Shown here piece by piece: positions 7,857 to 17,416 of a DNA stretch of 56,788 nucleotides; the first letter of the stretch is position 1; every line of letters begins with the position of its first letter. A program made the translations under genes and the position numbers. The notes beneath the pieces are model-generated. The model was given only the letters and a program-made list of their open reading frames with translations. It made no database searches and was not told the origin of the DNA. The DNA is from Thermodesulfovibrionia bacterium (GTDB taxonomy: Bacteria; Nitrospirota; Thermodesulfovibrionia; UBA6902), in NCBI GenBank assembly GCA_020057065.1, contig JAGVGM010000093.1:1-56788 (forward strand), given 5' to 3'.

Positions 7857-8849
7857 ATGAAAATTCTTATCACTGGAGTAACAGGTTTCGTAGGCAGTCA
7901 TCTCGCGGAATACCTTCTTGATTTAAATGAGGGGCATCAGATTTATGGTTTGTGCAGGTGGCGGAGTCCCAAAGACAACCTTGAAAAGATTTATAACAAA
8001 ATCTCGCTGCTCGATGCGGACCTGGGAGACCTGAGCGCGCTGATCCGGCATTTCGACGCCATTAAGCCTGATATAATATTTCACCTGGCCGCGCAAAGCT
8101 ATGTCCTTACGAGCTTCAATTCCCCCATACAGACTTTGTGGTCTAACGTGCTCGGCACTGCAAATCTGCTTGAGGCGGTAAGGATTACAAAGATCGACCC
8201 GGTCATCCATATCTGCTCATCGTCGGAAGTATACGGGCAGGTTACCGAAGCTGACCTGCCGATAAAAGAGAGCTGCCCGTTCAGGCCTGCGTCGCCTTAT
8301 GCGGTGAGCAAGGTCGGGGAGGACATGCTGGCGTTTCAGTACTGGACTTCTTACGGATTAAAAACGATCCGCACCAGGATGTTTACCCATACGGGACCGA
8401 GGAGGGGAGACGTGTTTGCGCTGTCTTTTTTTGCAAAACAGGTGGCTGCCGGAGAAATCGGGCTCAAACCGCCGGTCATCAATGTCGGCAACCTGAAATC
8501 CGTAAGGACGTTCTGCGACGTGCGGGACGCGGTAAGGGCGTACTGGATACTGGTAAACAGGTGCACACACGGAGAGGTTTACAATATCGGAGGCAACCGG
8601 ACGACCACCATCGGCGAGGCGCTCGATATGCTGCTTTCATTTGCGAAGCAGAAATTTGAGATTAGGGCCGACCCCCAGCTCATGAGGCCTTCGGATGTGA
8701 CCCTGCAGGTCCCGTGCATAGATAAATTCAAAAACGAAACCGGATGGCAGCCGCAAATCCCGTTTGAAAAGACCCTGAAAGACATCCTGGACTACTGGAG
8801 AGACGAGCTCTCGAGAAATCCCTGGAAGGCCTTAACAGTTGTGAAATGA
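7857..8849 (+). CDS. NDP-sugar dehydratase, GDP-mannose 4,6-dehydratase-like
   Basis: An extended SDR of 330 residues: NAD(P) loop GVTGFVG (7-13), catalytic SSSEVYG (121-127) and YAVSK (148-152). It has the TRMFTHTGPRRGD substrate region typical of GDP-mannose 4,6-dehydratase and the related GDP-heptose dehydratase DmhA. It would convert a GDP-sugar to the 4-keto-6-deoxy form, the substrate class required by the ColD-like dehydratase at 3288. The start ATG is preceded by a near duplicate of GAATAAATGAAAA (7829-7841) about 21 bases upstream. Substrate identity is inferred from neighbours. Confidence 0.8.
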   Translation: MKILITGVTGFVGSHLAEYLLDLNEGHQIYGLCRWRSPKDNLEKIYNKISLLDADLGDLSALIRHFDAIKPDIIFHLAAQSYVLTSFNSPIQTLWSNVLGTANLLEAVRITKIDPVIHICSSSEVYGQVTEADLPIKESCPFRPASPYAVSKVGEDMLAFQYWTSYGLKTIRTRMFTHTGPRRGDVFALSFFAKQVAAGEIGLKPPVINVGNLKSVRTFCDVRDAVRAYWILVNRCTHGEVYNIGGNRTTTIGEALDMLLSFAKQKFEIRADPQLMRPSDVTLQVPCIDKFKNETGWQPQIPFEKTLKDILDYWRDELSRNPWKALTVVK

Positions 8850-8869
8850 TAAATTCCGGACGGTATTAA

Positions 8870-9865
8870 ATGGCTATTAAAGAAGAAATCTTAAAGAGCT
8901 TTGTTTCAAAGAATGTTCTTGTGACCGGCGGCACGGGACTGATCGGAAGGCAGGTCGTGGACATTCTTTCCGAAACAGGGTCCAATATCAGAATAGTCTC
9001 TCTCGACAGAATAGTAGTGAGCGGGAAAGCCGAGCATATCACAGGCGATTTGACCGATTATGGTTTTTGCAGGGAAATATGTAAGAACATGGATTTTGTC
9101 TTTCACATTGCGGGAATCGGGGCCTCGGTAAAAGCAGCGGAGCACAGGATAGCGACACACTTCGTCCCGATGCTGATGATGAATACAAATATCCTGGAGG
9201 CATGCAGGCTGCAAAAAGTGGGAAAAGTCGTGTATACGAGCTCAGTGGGCGCTTACCCGCACGCGGAGGTATTCAGGGAGACCGAATACAGATTAGACAG
9301 CCTTCCGATGGATTTTGCAGGATGGGCCAAGAGAATGGCCGAGCTGCAAATTAACGCATATAAGACCGAACACAATTTAAGTAATTTTTCCGTAGTCCGG
9401 CCTTCAAACGTTTACGGTCCCGGCGATAATTTCAATCCTGAAAATTCACTCGTGATACCGTCTCTCATGTATCGTATTTACAGTAAAGAGTCCCCGCTCG
9501 TCATATGGGGCGACGGCTCAGCGATAAGAGATTTTGTCTTCAGCAGGGATGTAGCGGAGGGGATTGTCCTGGCTTTACATTACGGGACAAATTCGGGTTT
9601 TGTAAATCTCGGGAGCGGCGCACCCTGCTCCGTAAGGGAATTAGTTGAAACCCTGCGGACGATTGTCGATTTTAAATATGTATTTGATCCGTCAAAACCT
9701 TCAGGGGCCGTGAAAAGGATAATGGATATATCTCTTGCAAAAGAGCTGATCCATTACAATCCGTCCACCCCCCTTAGAGAAGGGCTCAAGAAGACCTGGG
9801 AGTGGTTTCTCAAGCATCCCGATGAATATATGAACAAGCTGAACTATTTTGAGAACAATGCATAA
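8870..9865 (+). CDS. SDR sugar-nucleotide reductase/epimerase, Fcl-like, without canonical Tyr (copy 1)
   Basis: A 331-residue extended SDR with TGGTGLIG (19-26), TSSVGAYP (123-130) and the Fcl-like NVYGPGDNFNPENS region. GDP-fucose synthase (Fcl) and colitose synthase (ColC) share that last motif. At the active site it reads FAGWAKRMAE, so Lys154 is kept but the residue four before it is Ala150, not Tyr. Two relatives at 22403 and 23359 show the same GW-centred site. It may epimerise or reduce a GDP-4-keto sugar using another acid. Confidence 0.75.
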   Translation: MAIKEEILKSFVSKNVLVTGGTGLIGRQVVDILSETGSNIRIVSLDRIVVSGKAEHITGDLTDYGFCREICKNMDFVFHIAGIGASVKAAEHRIATHFVPMLMMNTNILEACRLQKVGKVVYTSSVGAYPHAEVFRETEYRLDSLPMDFAGWAKRMAELQINAYKTEHNLSNFSVVRPSNVYGPGDNFNPENSLVIPSLMYRIYSKESPLVIWGDGSAIRDFVFSRDVAEGIVLALHYGTNSGFVNLGSGAPCSVRELVETLRTIVDFKYVFDPSKPSGAVKRIMDISLAKELIHYNPSTPLREGLKKTWEWFLKHPDEYMNKLNYFENNA

Positions 9866-11867
9866 ACAAGCAGACAAGAGACAAATACAGGTCGGACTGG
9901 TACAGGTCGGTGAGAGCTTCGGCAGTGAATATTACCTGCCTTATTCAATCGGCCTGCTTCAGGCGTACGCTCAGAAATACCTGTCGGCGCCGGGCGAATA
10001 TAATTTTCACCTGCCGATTTACAAGAGGCTCGGCGTCGAAGCCGCTGCTGACCGGCTGTCAAACTGCGATATTGTTTTTTTTAGCAGCTATCTCTGGAAC
10101 CACAATATAAATCTGAAAATTGCCGGCGCACTAAAAAGCAGAAGGACTGACATCGTAATCGTATTCGGAGGCCCGATGGTGCCGGAAGCTCCTGACGCGG
10201 CAAAAAAGTTTTTAAGAGACCATCCTTCCATTGACTTAATATGCTATGGAGAAGGCGAAGTCCCTTTCCTGAAAATCCTTGAGAACGTTCAGCAGAAGGC
10301 ATGGGAGAAAGCGCCCTCAGCAGGATTCATCAATAAGGAGAATCATTATGTGCATAACCCCCGAAGCGAGAGGATAAAGGACATAGATGAAATACCGTCG
10401 CCTTACCTTGAGGGGGTGTTCGACGCATTACTGAAGGCGTATCCTGAGGAGAGATGGTCGGCCCTGATCGAAACAAACAGGGGATGTCCTTTTACCTGCG
10501 CGTATTGCTATTGGGGCAAAAAGACGAGAAGCAGGGTCTATCAATTCGGGAAGGAAAGAATTTTCAGTGAGATAGACTGGATAAGCCGGAACAAAATAAA
10601 ATTCGTTTTCTGCTGCGACGCAAATTTCGGGATGCTTGAAAGGGACAGGGAAATAGCCGAAAAGGTTGCGGAGAACAAGAAACTGTATGGTTATCCCGAG
10701 GCCTTTTCTGTCCAGAACACAAAAAACTCCACTAAAAAGATATTCGAAATGCAAAAGCTCTTCAACGATTCAGGGCTGCAAAAAGGGGTAAACCTGGCGC
10801 TCCAGTCGTTAAACGAAAAGACCCTGAAGAGCATTAACCGCAGTAATATCAGCAACGAAGTTTACAAGGATTTGCAGAACATGTTCACGCAGAACAATAT
10901 CCCGACGTTCAGCGACCTGATTATAGGCTTGCCTGATGAGTCGTATGGGTCCTTCACAAGCGGGGTATCGGGCCTGATAGAAAGCGGCCAGCATAACAGG
11001 ATCCAGTTCATCAACCTGACGATACTTGAGAATACCGAGATGGCGGACCCGGAATATCAAATAAGATATGGCTTTGTCCTTGCTGATTCCAGGCTTGTGC
11101 CGCATCACACCTCCCTCGACGATAAAGGTGATCGTGGAGAATTCCAGAAACTGGTAGTCGGCACGAACACGATGCCTGAAGAAGACTGGATAAAGACCAG
11201 GGTGTTTTGCTGGATGATCTCGCTGCTTTACTTTAATAAACTGCTCCAGGTCCCTTTCCTGCTTTTAAATTCTCTGTACTCCGCAAGTTTCAGGGAATTG
11301 ACCGAAATCTTTATAAAAGGACTTGACGGATGCGGCAAGTTGTCGGAGATCGCGTCTTTTTTCACCGGGAAGGCAATGGATATTCAGAAAGGCGGAAGCG
11401 AACATGTCGCCTCGAAGGAATGGCTTAATCTCTGGTGGCCTGCCGATGAATATATGTTTATTAAACTCTGCGCCGGGGACGGCCTCGATGAGTTTTACAG
11501 GGAAGCGGAATTTGTGTTGTCACGTTTTGCCGGAGAGAAAGGTCTGGAGATGCCGGACGGCCTGCTCCATGAAGCGATATGGATCAATAAGGACTTGATC
11601 AAACAACTATTTACAGAGACGAATCTGGAAGTTGCCCTGCATTTCAATATATTGGAGATATATCATGGGAAATTGAACGGTGCGGACATTCCGTTGACGG
11701 AAGGCCCTGTGAATTACATTATCGACAGGACTGCCGCAAGATGGTCCAATCTTGACGACTGGCTCAAGGAGGTCGTTTGGTACGGCTCCAAAAGGGGAGC
11801 TTATCACTATCAATTTAAAAACGCGGGGAGAGATGTATTGACAGGAGGGGTGAAGTCATGCAGGTAA
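9858..11867 (+). CDS. Cobalamin-type radical SAM protein (copy 1)
   Basis: The 669-residue protein has an N-terminal Rossmann-like B12-binding-type domain (VGLVQVGESFGSEYYLPYSIGLLQAY, described here by its ends, with FGGPMVPEAPDA near 107). A radical SAM core with NRGCPFTCAYC (Cys210, 214, 217) and a long C-terminal extension follow. This is the architecture of BchE and class B radical SAM enzymes, which methylate or rearrange unreactive carbons. The classic DxHxxG cobalamin ligand motif is absent, as in many members. The start at 9858 overlaps the preceding stop. Its C-terminal 300 residues are unassigned. Confidence 0.8.
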   Translation: MHKQADKRQIQVGLVQVGESFGSEYYLPYSIGLLQAYAQKYLSAPGEYNFHLPIYKRLGVEAAADRLSNCDIVFFSSYLWNHNINLKIAGALKSRRTDIVIVFGGPMVPEAPDAAKKFLRDHPSIDLICYGEGEVPFLKILENVQQKAWEKAPSAGFINKENHYVHNPRSERIKDIDEIPSPYLEGVFDALLKAYPEERWSALIETNRGCPFTCAYCYWGKKTRSRVYQFGKERIFSEIDWISRNKIKFVFCCDANFGMLERDREIAEKVAENKKLYGYPEAFSVQNTKNSTKKIFEMQKLFNDSGLQKGVNLALQSLNEKTLKSINRSNISNEVYKDLQNMFTQNNIPTFSDLIIGLPDESYGSFTSGVSGLIESGQHNRIQFINLTILENTEMADPEYQIRYGFVLADSRLVPHHTSLDDKGDRGEFQKLVVGTNTMPEEDWIKTRVFCWMISLLYFNKLLQVPFLLLNSLYSASFRELTEIFIKGLDGCGKLSEIASFFTGKAMDIQKGGSEHVASKEWLNLWWPADEYMFIKLCAGDGLDEFYREAEFVLSRFAGEKGLEMPDGLLHEAIWINKDLIKQLFTETNLEVALHFNILEIYHGKLNGADIPLTEGPVNYIIDRTAARWSNLDDWLKEVVWYGSKRGAYHYQFKNAGRDVLTGGVKSCR

Positions 11868-12763
11868 GAGTGGACCCCATGCATAACTATGTGGCTTTTT
11901 TCCTGACCCTGTCCTGCAATTTGCATTGCCCGTACTGCATAAATCTCCATTCGGGCAACACACTGACCGGCCGGTCAAAACCGGTGAAAATGTCTGCTAA
12001 TGACTGGATCAATGCCGCAAACCGGCTGGTGCTCAGGGAGGATCTCCCCCTCACGATCCAGGGCGGCGAATCGACGCTTCATAAAGGATTTTACAGGTTC
12101 GTAAACGAGGTCAAGGAAGACATAAAAATGGACCTCCTGACGAACATGTCCTTTGACGTGGATGAATTCATCGAGAAGGTCCCGGTCCGGCGGTTTACGA
12201 GGGAGTCGCCGTATGCAGCCATAAGGGTCAGCTATCATCCAGGTCAGAACGATATAGAGGAGCTGATCGGGAAGACGTTCAAGCTGCAGGCTGCGGGGTT
12301 CAGAATAGGGATTTACGGCGTGCTGCACCCGGAGGAATCCAGAAGGGCGTATATAATGCGGACCATGGAAGAGTGCCTTAAGCTCGGAATAGACTTCAGG
12401 ACCAAGGAATTTTTAGGGGAATGGAACGGCATGCTCTACGGCACATTCAAATATGACGACTCGGTATGCGGGGATAAATTGAAAAAATGTGACTGCAGGA
12501 CAACCGAGCTACTCGTGGATCCGGCAGGGTACGTGCACAGATGTCATGCCGACCTGTATAAAGGCAGGGAGCCCGTAGCACATGTCCTGGATGAGGATTT
12601 CAATGAGAGAGAGATTGAAAAATACAGGCCGTGCTCTTTTTACGGCGACTGTAATCCATGCGACGTGAAGATCAAGACGAACAGATTCCAGATATTCGGA
12701 CATACAAGCGTTGAGATAAAGAACCTCGAAGCCGTGGAAGATGAATACGTAAAGACAGGGTAA
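11858..12763 (+). CDS. Radical SAM protein with C-terminal Cys cluster
   Basis: A 301-residue protein with CNLHCPYC (Cys20, 24, 27) for the SAM-binding 4Fe-4S cluster, followed by QGGEST. The C-terminal third is rich in cysteines (CGDKLKKCDC, CHAD, PCSFYGDCNPC), suggesting auxiliary clusters as in SPASM/twitch enzymes. It overlaps the preceding radical SAM gene by ten bases and is followed within four bases by another. No specific function is recognised. Confidence 0.75.
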   Translation: MQVRVDPMHNYVAFFLTLSCNLHCPYCINLHSGNTLTGRSKPVKMSANDWINAANRLVLREDLPLTIQGGESTLHKGFYRFVNEVKEDIKMDLLTNMSFDVDEFIEKVPVRRFTRESPYAAIRVSYHPGQNDIEELIGKTFKLQAAGFRIGIYGVLHPEESRRAYIMRTMEECLKLGIDFRTKEFLGEWNGMLYGTFKYDDSVCGDKLKKCDCRTTELLVDPAGYVHRCHADLYKGREPVAHVLDEDFNEREIEKYRPCSFYGDCNPCDVKIKTNRFQIFGHTSVEIKNLEAVEDEYVKTG

Positions 12764-12767
12764 ATCA

Positions 12768-13841
12768 ATGACGGACAGGTATCTCATAGACGGACATAAA
12801 TTGTATTGGCACATGGACAGGGTCTTGCAATGGCAGAAGGAGAGGATCGCGGCCCCGGTCTATATGGAGATCAGTCCCGTCGGTTTCTGTAATAACCGGT
12901 GTGTATTCTGCGGGGTCGATTTTGCCATGGACAATAAAAGCAGGCTTGAAACCGGCATATTTTGCGAAAGGCTTCATGAAATGGGGGAGCTCGGCGTAAG
13001 GAGCATCATGTTCGCGGGTGAAGGAGAGCCGCTGCTTCACGAAGATCTCGGGTTATTCGTAAAAACGGCACGGGAATCCGGTATCGATGTATCACTGACG
13101 ACAAACGGGAATTCAGGCAATACCGCCGTGTGGGAGGAAATTCTCCCTTATTTAACATGGATAAGATTCAGTGTTGATGCCGGGACCCCGCAAGTCTACT
13201 CGAAGGTCCACGGCGTAAAAGAGGGCTTTTTCGCCAGGACGATCGGCAACATAAATGAGGCTGTCAGGATCAAGAAACAATTTGATCTCCCGGTCACGGT
13301 CGGCATTCAATATCTCATAGTAGAAGAAAACGCGGGCGATATCAGAAATGCGGCGGAATTGTTTTCGGACATGCAAATTGATTACTACAGCTTCAAGCCG
13401 TATTCTTTCAATCCGAAAATGATTAAAAGAAGGGACGAGGTTTATTCAGACCGGACGTTGGATGAGATACAGGGGATTGTCGATGAATTCAAGGACGGAT
13501 CGGTCCCGGAAATAATCTTCAGAAGACAGGCCATGAAGAATTATATGGCGAATGTGAAAAATTATAACCATTGTCACGCCTTGTCTTTCGGCGGTTACAT
13601 CTCTTCACGGGGGGATTTCTACACGTGTAAAGAATATATAGAAGACGAAAGGTTTAATGCAGGCAACATATATCACTGCGGCATGAAAGAGGTTTTCTAC
13701 GGCGAAAGAAGACAGGCGTCGCTGCGATACGGAATGAACGTTCTCCGGATCGATGAGTGCAGGCGCAATTGCAGAATGGCAAGGGTGAATGAATTTTTAG
13801 AAATGCTTGAAAACAAGCCGGAACACGTAAATTTCATATAG
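12768..13841 (+). CDS. Radical SAM/SPASM-like protein
   Basis: A 357-residue radical SAM protein with CNNRCVFC (Cys41, 45, 48), GEGEPLLH (the usual GGEP-like SAM contact) and SVDAGTPQVYSKVHG. Further cysteines near the C terminus (YNHCHAL, YTCKEY, CRRNC) fit a SPASM-type domain. SPASM enzymes often act on peptides or on sugars such as aminoglycosides. Its place between other radical SAM genes and a glycosyltransferase suggests a role in modifying the same sugar. Substrate is unknown. Confidence 0.75.
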   Translation: MTDRYLIDGHKLYWHMDRVLQWQKERIAAPVYMEISPVGFCNNRCVFCGVDFAMDNKSRLETGIFCERLHEMGELGVRSIMFAGEGEPLLHEDLGLFVKTARESGIDVSLTTNGNSGNTAVWEEILPYLTWIRFSVDAGTPQVYSKVHGVKEGFFARTIGNINEAVRIKKQFDLPVTVGIQYLIVEENAGDIRNAAELFSDMQIDYYSFKPYSFNPKMIKRRDEVYSDRTLDEIQGIVDEFKDGSVPEIIFRRQAMKNYMANVKNYNHCHALSFGGYISSRGDFYTCKEYIEDERFNAGNIYHCGMKEVFYGERRQASLRYGMNVLRIDECRRNCRMARVNEFLEMLENKPEHVNFI

Positions 13842-13863
13842 AAGCTTATATAGGGAGAGGACC

Positions 13864-14817
13864 ATGACAAAGATATTGATAATAAAATTAGGTTACTCGG
13901 AGACCCTCGATGCTGCAATAGGCAGGTTCCCGAGCCTTGGAGACGTGCTGAGGACGACGCCAATTTTAGGGGCATTGAGGGAGAAGTACCCATGTTCCCA
14001 TATAACATGGCTCGTAGATGCTCATGCGGAAGCGCTCCTGGACAAGAACCCGCTTATTGACCAGGTTATAGTATGGGACAATTTTGTTCCCTTCCAGCTT
14101 ATGCGGGAAAAATACGATGTGCTCATAAACCTTGAAAAGATCCCCGGCGTATGCGCTTTGGCTGACATGATAGACGCATGGGTGAAGTACGGGTTCAGAT
14201 TTGAAAGCGTCAACGGCACCTATCATGCCTATGAAAGAGGTCTTGATTTTATCGAGTATATAGAAGATAAAAAGAAAACCAGCAGCCCGAAGGGGTTCTG
14301 GCAGCAGGTGTTGGTAGAGATGATAGGGGTCCAATGGAAGGGGCAGGAATATATAATCGGATACCGCCCCGGAACAGTGGAGAGATACGATATCGGCATT
14401 AATTTCGAGGTAGGCTCAAAGTGGCCGAACAAGGCCCTGCCGATGGATATGTGGAGGACTTTGGAGAGGACCATGCTGGAATCGGGATACTCTGTTTCAT
14501 GGCAGGAGGGACGCCGCGATTTGCGTGAGTACATGGACTGGCTGAACTCTTGCTGGGTCATCATATCCAACGACAGCCTCGGGCTTCATCTTGCGCAGGC
14601 CTTCAAGAAAAAAGTGATAGGGGTTTTCGGACCGACGAACCCGCAGGAAATATATTTCTACGGAGAAAGCAGGTCCATAATTTCAAAAAGCAAATGTAAT
14701 TGCATGCCGTGTTACGGCCCGAAATGCTCAACCGGGCTGGAATGCATGAGAGATATAGATTTGTCTGAGGTAATGACCGCGGCAAATAATATGCTGAACG
14801 AGTGCAGGGTGAAATGA
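13864..14817 (+). CDS. Glycosyltransferase family 9 (heptosyltransferase-like)
   Basis: A 317-residue GT9 protein: N-terminal MTKILIIKLGYSETLD with GDVLRTTPIL, and the C-terminal donor site ISNDSLGLHLAQAFKKKVIGVFGPTNP. GT9 enzymes of lipopolysaccharide assembly transfer heptose from ADP-heptose. A strong AGGGAGAGG sits at 13851-13859. An extra Cys cluster (CNCMPCYGPKC) lies near the C terminus. A heptose-type donor fits the HddA/HddC genes of this cluster. Confidence 0.8.
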   Translation: MTKILIIKLGYSETLDAAIGRFPSLGDVLRTTPILGALREKYPCSHITWLVDAHAEALLDKNPLIDQVIVWDNFVPFQLMREKYDVLINLEKIPGVCALADMIDAWVKYGFRFESVNGTYHAYERGLDFIEYIEDKKKTSSPKGFWQQVLVEMIGVQWKGQEYIIGYRPGTVERYDIGINFEVGSKWPNKALPMDMWRTLERTMLESGYSVSWQEGRRDLREYMDWLNSCWVIISNDSLGLHLAQAFKKKVIGVFGPTNPQEIYFYGESRSIISKSKCNCMPCYGPKCSTGLECMRDIDLSEVMTAANNMLNECRVK

Positions 14818-15596
14818 ATTTACGAGAGGTCTCAAGAGAGATAAGGGTCTCGATAATCAAGGCGGCCCACAGGTCGGGGAGTCCACACGTCGCGTCCTCT
14901 CTTTCATGCGCGGATATATTGACCGCCCTGTATTTCGACGTGATGAAGCTCGAACCGTGGGATGAGAGAGACATATTTATTCTCAGCAAGGGTCATGCCG
15001 CTATGGCGCTGTACAGCACATTGGCGGTAAGGGGCATAATGAGCACGGAGTTGTTGGAAGGGTATTATCAAAACGACGGCACTCTCCCGGCGCATCTCGA
15101 TAGATTCAGTGCAAAAGGGATAGAAGTCTCGGCCGGTTCTCTGGGCCACGGCTTTAACATTGGTCTTGGAATGGCATATGGATTGAAAAAGAGAGGCAGC
15201 GGCAGAAAGGTGTATGCGCTTGTCGGGGATGGAGAGTCGCAGGAAGGGTCTATATGGGAAGGGGCGTTATTTGCGCCGAAGCTCGGATTGGATAATTTCA
15301 CGGCAATAATAGATTACAACAACCTGCAGGGATATGGACGCGCGCGAGACCTGTGCAATTATGAGCCGGTAAACTCAAAATGGGAGGCTTTCGGCTGGCA
15401 CGCGATTAACGTCGATGGACATGATACCGAAGCCCTTAGAAATGCCTTTAACGAAGATCCGGGAGGAAAGCCTAAAATCATAATCGCCTGCACTACAAAA
15501 GGCAAAGGTGTTTCCTTTATGGAAAACGAGCTGGTCTGGCATTATTTCATCGTTACGGATGAACACAAGGAAAAAGCGCTGTCGGAGATCGGATGA
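14814..15596 (+). CDS. Split transketolase, N-terminal subunit
   Basis: A 260-residue thiamine-diphosphate-binding half of transketolase, with LSKGHAAMAL (near 58), GSLGHG and the motif GDGESQEGSIWE (from 138) closing at YNNLQGYG. Split N/C transketolases are common in anaerobes and in secondary metabolism. Start 14814 overlaps the glycosyltransferase stop as ATGA; an in-frame ATG twelve bases upstream is less likely. With the next gene it would move a two-carbon ketol unit. In this cluster it may build or branch a sugar rather than serve pentose metabolism. Confidence 0.85.
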   Translation: MNLREVSREIRVSIIKAAHRSGSPHVASSLSCADILTALYFDVMKLEPWDERDIFILSKGHAAMALYSTLAVRGIMSTELLEGYYQNDGTLPAHLDRFSAKGIEVSAGSLGHGFNIGLGMAYGLKKRGSGRKVYALVGDGESQEGSIWEGALFAPKLGLDNFTAIIDYNNLQGYGRARDLCNYEPVNSKWEAFGWHAINVDGHDTEALRNAFNEDPGGKPKIIIACTTKGKGVSFMENELVWHYFIVTDEHKEKALSEIG

Positions 15597-16516
15597 GAAA
15601 CACTTTTGTGGACACGATCATAAACGCATCCCGGACAAGGGATGATATTTTTTTCATAAGCGGTGACGCGGGGCTGGGAGTTTTTGACGGGTTTAAGGAT
15701 ACATCTCCTGAAAAATTTCTGAACCTCGGAGTTGCGGAACAGAATATGGCAAGTTTTTCCGCCGGACTGGCTATTACAGGTTATAAGGTATTCATGTACA
15801 ACATAATTCCTTTTTTATTGTACCGGTGTTATGAGCAGATCAGGAACGATATATGTTATCAAAAATTACCGGTTACACTTGTAGGGATCGGGAGCGGAGT
15901 TACTTATGCGCCCCAGGGGATGACGCACTATTCCGTGGAGGATATCGGCCTGGCGCAGACGCTGCCGAACCTTACGGTAATATCTCCGGCGGACCCGGTC
16001 GAAGCAAGGCTTGCCGCGGTTTACTCGTTGAAGAACGACAAACCCGTATACGTAAGACTGGCCAAGAGGGGTGAGCCGGTAATACATCAGGATGAAGATT
16101 TTGATATAACGGTCCCGCAGGCGGTAAGACGGGGTTCGGACGCCGCCGTGCTATTTCACGGCTCCATCTCCGCTGAAGTAATGGAGGCATACGACATTCT
16201 TGTAAAAGAAAACATGTCTCCGCGGATGATATCCGTTCCGGTGTTACAGCCGTTAAACAGAGAAGCTCTCATTGACATGCTGAAAGACGTGGAGACGGTG
16301 ATAACCGTTGAAGAGCATTTCTCAAGCTGCGGGCTCGGCGGCATTTTAAAGCAGATGCATGCAGACATAAATCCTCCCTGGCGGTTAAAAGTGATGGGCA
16401 TTCCTCATGAATACATTCATACGATCAAAGATACGGGGGGAATGAGGAAACATTTCAAAATCACTGCAGACGATATAGCTGCAGCGGTAAAGGAATATAA
16501 GGGAATATGCTATTAA
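15593..16516 (+). CDS. Split transketolase, C-terminal subunit
   Basis: A 307-residue partner with the pyrimidine-binding domain (NLGVAEQNMASFSAGLA, about 42-58, containing the catalytic Glu). It continues with PQGMTHYSVEDIGL and the C-terminal transketolase domain. It overlaps the N-terminal subunit gene by ATGA, consistent with equal synthesis of both subunits. Confidence 0.85.
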   Translation: MRNTFVDTIINASRTRDDIFFISGDAGLGVFDGFKDTSPEKFLNLGVAEQNMASFSAGLAITGYKVFMYNIIPFLLYRCYEQIRNDICYQKLPVTLVGIGSGVTYAPQGMTHYSVEDIGLAQTLPNLTVISPADPVEARLAAVYSLKNDKPVYVRLAKRGEPVIHQDEDFDITVPQAVRRGSDAAVLFHGSISAEVMEAYDILVKENMSPRMISVPVLQPLNREALIDMLKDVETVITVEEHFSSCGLGGILKQMHADINPPWRLKVMGIPHEYIHTIKDTGGMRKHFKITADDIAAAVKEYKGICY

Positions 16517-16626
16517 TGTTCAAATATCAAATTAAGTCATTCTCAAATCCGTACGAAGGGGCCAACGGGCCGGTAGCCGGGATAGTTCCCCCCGGACCCC
16601 ATTGGAACGGAGTTTCACATGAATAA
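16516..16626 (+). CDS. Candidate 36-residue small protein
   Basis: A short open frame starts at ATG 16516, one base into the stop of the transketolase gene (TAATG), and ends at TAA 16624-16626, eight bases inside the next gene. Its last residues are rich in Gly and Pro: GPVAGIVPPGPHWNGVSHE. A weak AAGGGA lies about ten bases upstream. It fills the only gap of about 100 bases between two otherwise coupled genes. It matches no family I know. It could be a small partner protein, a leader or chance. Confidence 0.45.
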   Translation: MFKYQIKSFSNPYEGANGPVAGIVPPGPHWNGVSHE

Positions 16627-17416
16627 CGGATATCGGGAGATATTCTCTCTTAAAGACAAGGTGGCCGTGGTTACCGGCGGGGCAAGCCATTTGGGCGCTG
16701 CCATGTCGAATGCCCTCCGCAGTTTTGGGGCTAAAGTCATTTTGTTGAGCCGGAATGAGCAAGGGTTAAAAGATTTCGTAAACCGGAACAGCGGGACCGG
16801 GAATAACGGTCTTGATTATTATGTCTGTGACGTTACACGGGAAGATGATATCCATGGTGTAGTTGAAAAAATCCTGGCAAAACATGGGAGAGTGGATATC
16901 TTAGTGAACAACGCGTTCTCCGGAAAACGGGAAAAATGGGAAGAACTGACAAAAACTTCTTGGGACGAAGCCATTGAAAATTGTTTGACACTCTATTATC
17001 TGACTATAAAGGCTGTAAGTCCGGCCATGCTCAAAGCGGGCCGGGGCTCCATTATCAACATGGCCTCATTATGGAGCATGTTGGCCCCTGACCAGAGAGT
17101 ATATCTCGATCTGAACAACAACGCGCCCCTTCATTACGCTGTTTCCAAGGGAGGCGTTCTGCAAATGACGCGGTACCTGGCCGCGCTATGGGCGGAAAAA
17201 GGGATAAGGGTGAATGCAATAAGCCCGGGCTGGTTTCCAAAAAAGAAAGGGCCTGAACGCCCGGATTACATGCGGGAGATTACAGGAAGAATTCCGATGA
17301 ACCGGATCGGACATCCGGACGATCTTGCCGGGGTCGCAATATTTTTGGCTTCAGAGGCATCCTCATACATCACCGGTCAGAACATCGTGATTGACGGAGG
17401 CTATAGTATATGGTGA
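16619..17416 (+). CDS. Classical short-chain dehydrogenase/reductase
   Basis: A 265-residue classical SDR with the cofactor loop TGGASHLG (19-26), NNA (97-99), Ser150 and the catalytic HYAVSK (Tyr173, Lys177), ending in the usual IVIDGGYSIW. It would reduce a ketone or oxidise an alcohol with NAD(P). In branched-sugar pathways a reductase of this kind reduces the keto group of the newly added branch (YerF-like role). That use here is inference. No good ribosome binding site is seen, so translation may depend on coupling with the small frame upstream. Confidence 0.8.
   Translation: MNNGYREIFSLKDKVAVVTGGASHLGAAMSNALRSFGAKVILLSRNEQGLKDFVNRNSGTGNNGLDYYVCDVTREDDIHGVVEKILAKHGRVDILVNNAFSGKREKWEELTKTSWDEAIENCLTLYYLTIKAVSPAMLKAGRGSIINMASLWSMLAPDQRVYLDLNNNAPLHYAVSKGGVLQMTRYLAALWAEKGIRVNAISPGWFPKKKGPERPDYMREITGRIPMNRIGHPDDLAGVAIFLASEASSYITGQNIVIDGGYSIW

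Noticed and set aside
14814-16516. Pentose-phosphate transketolase as housekeeping gene
   Set aside because: It cannot be excluded from sequence alone. The translational coupling to a glycosyltransferase on one side makes a dedicated sugar role more likely.
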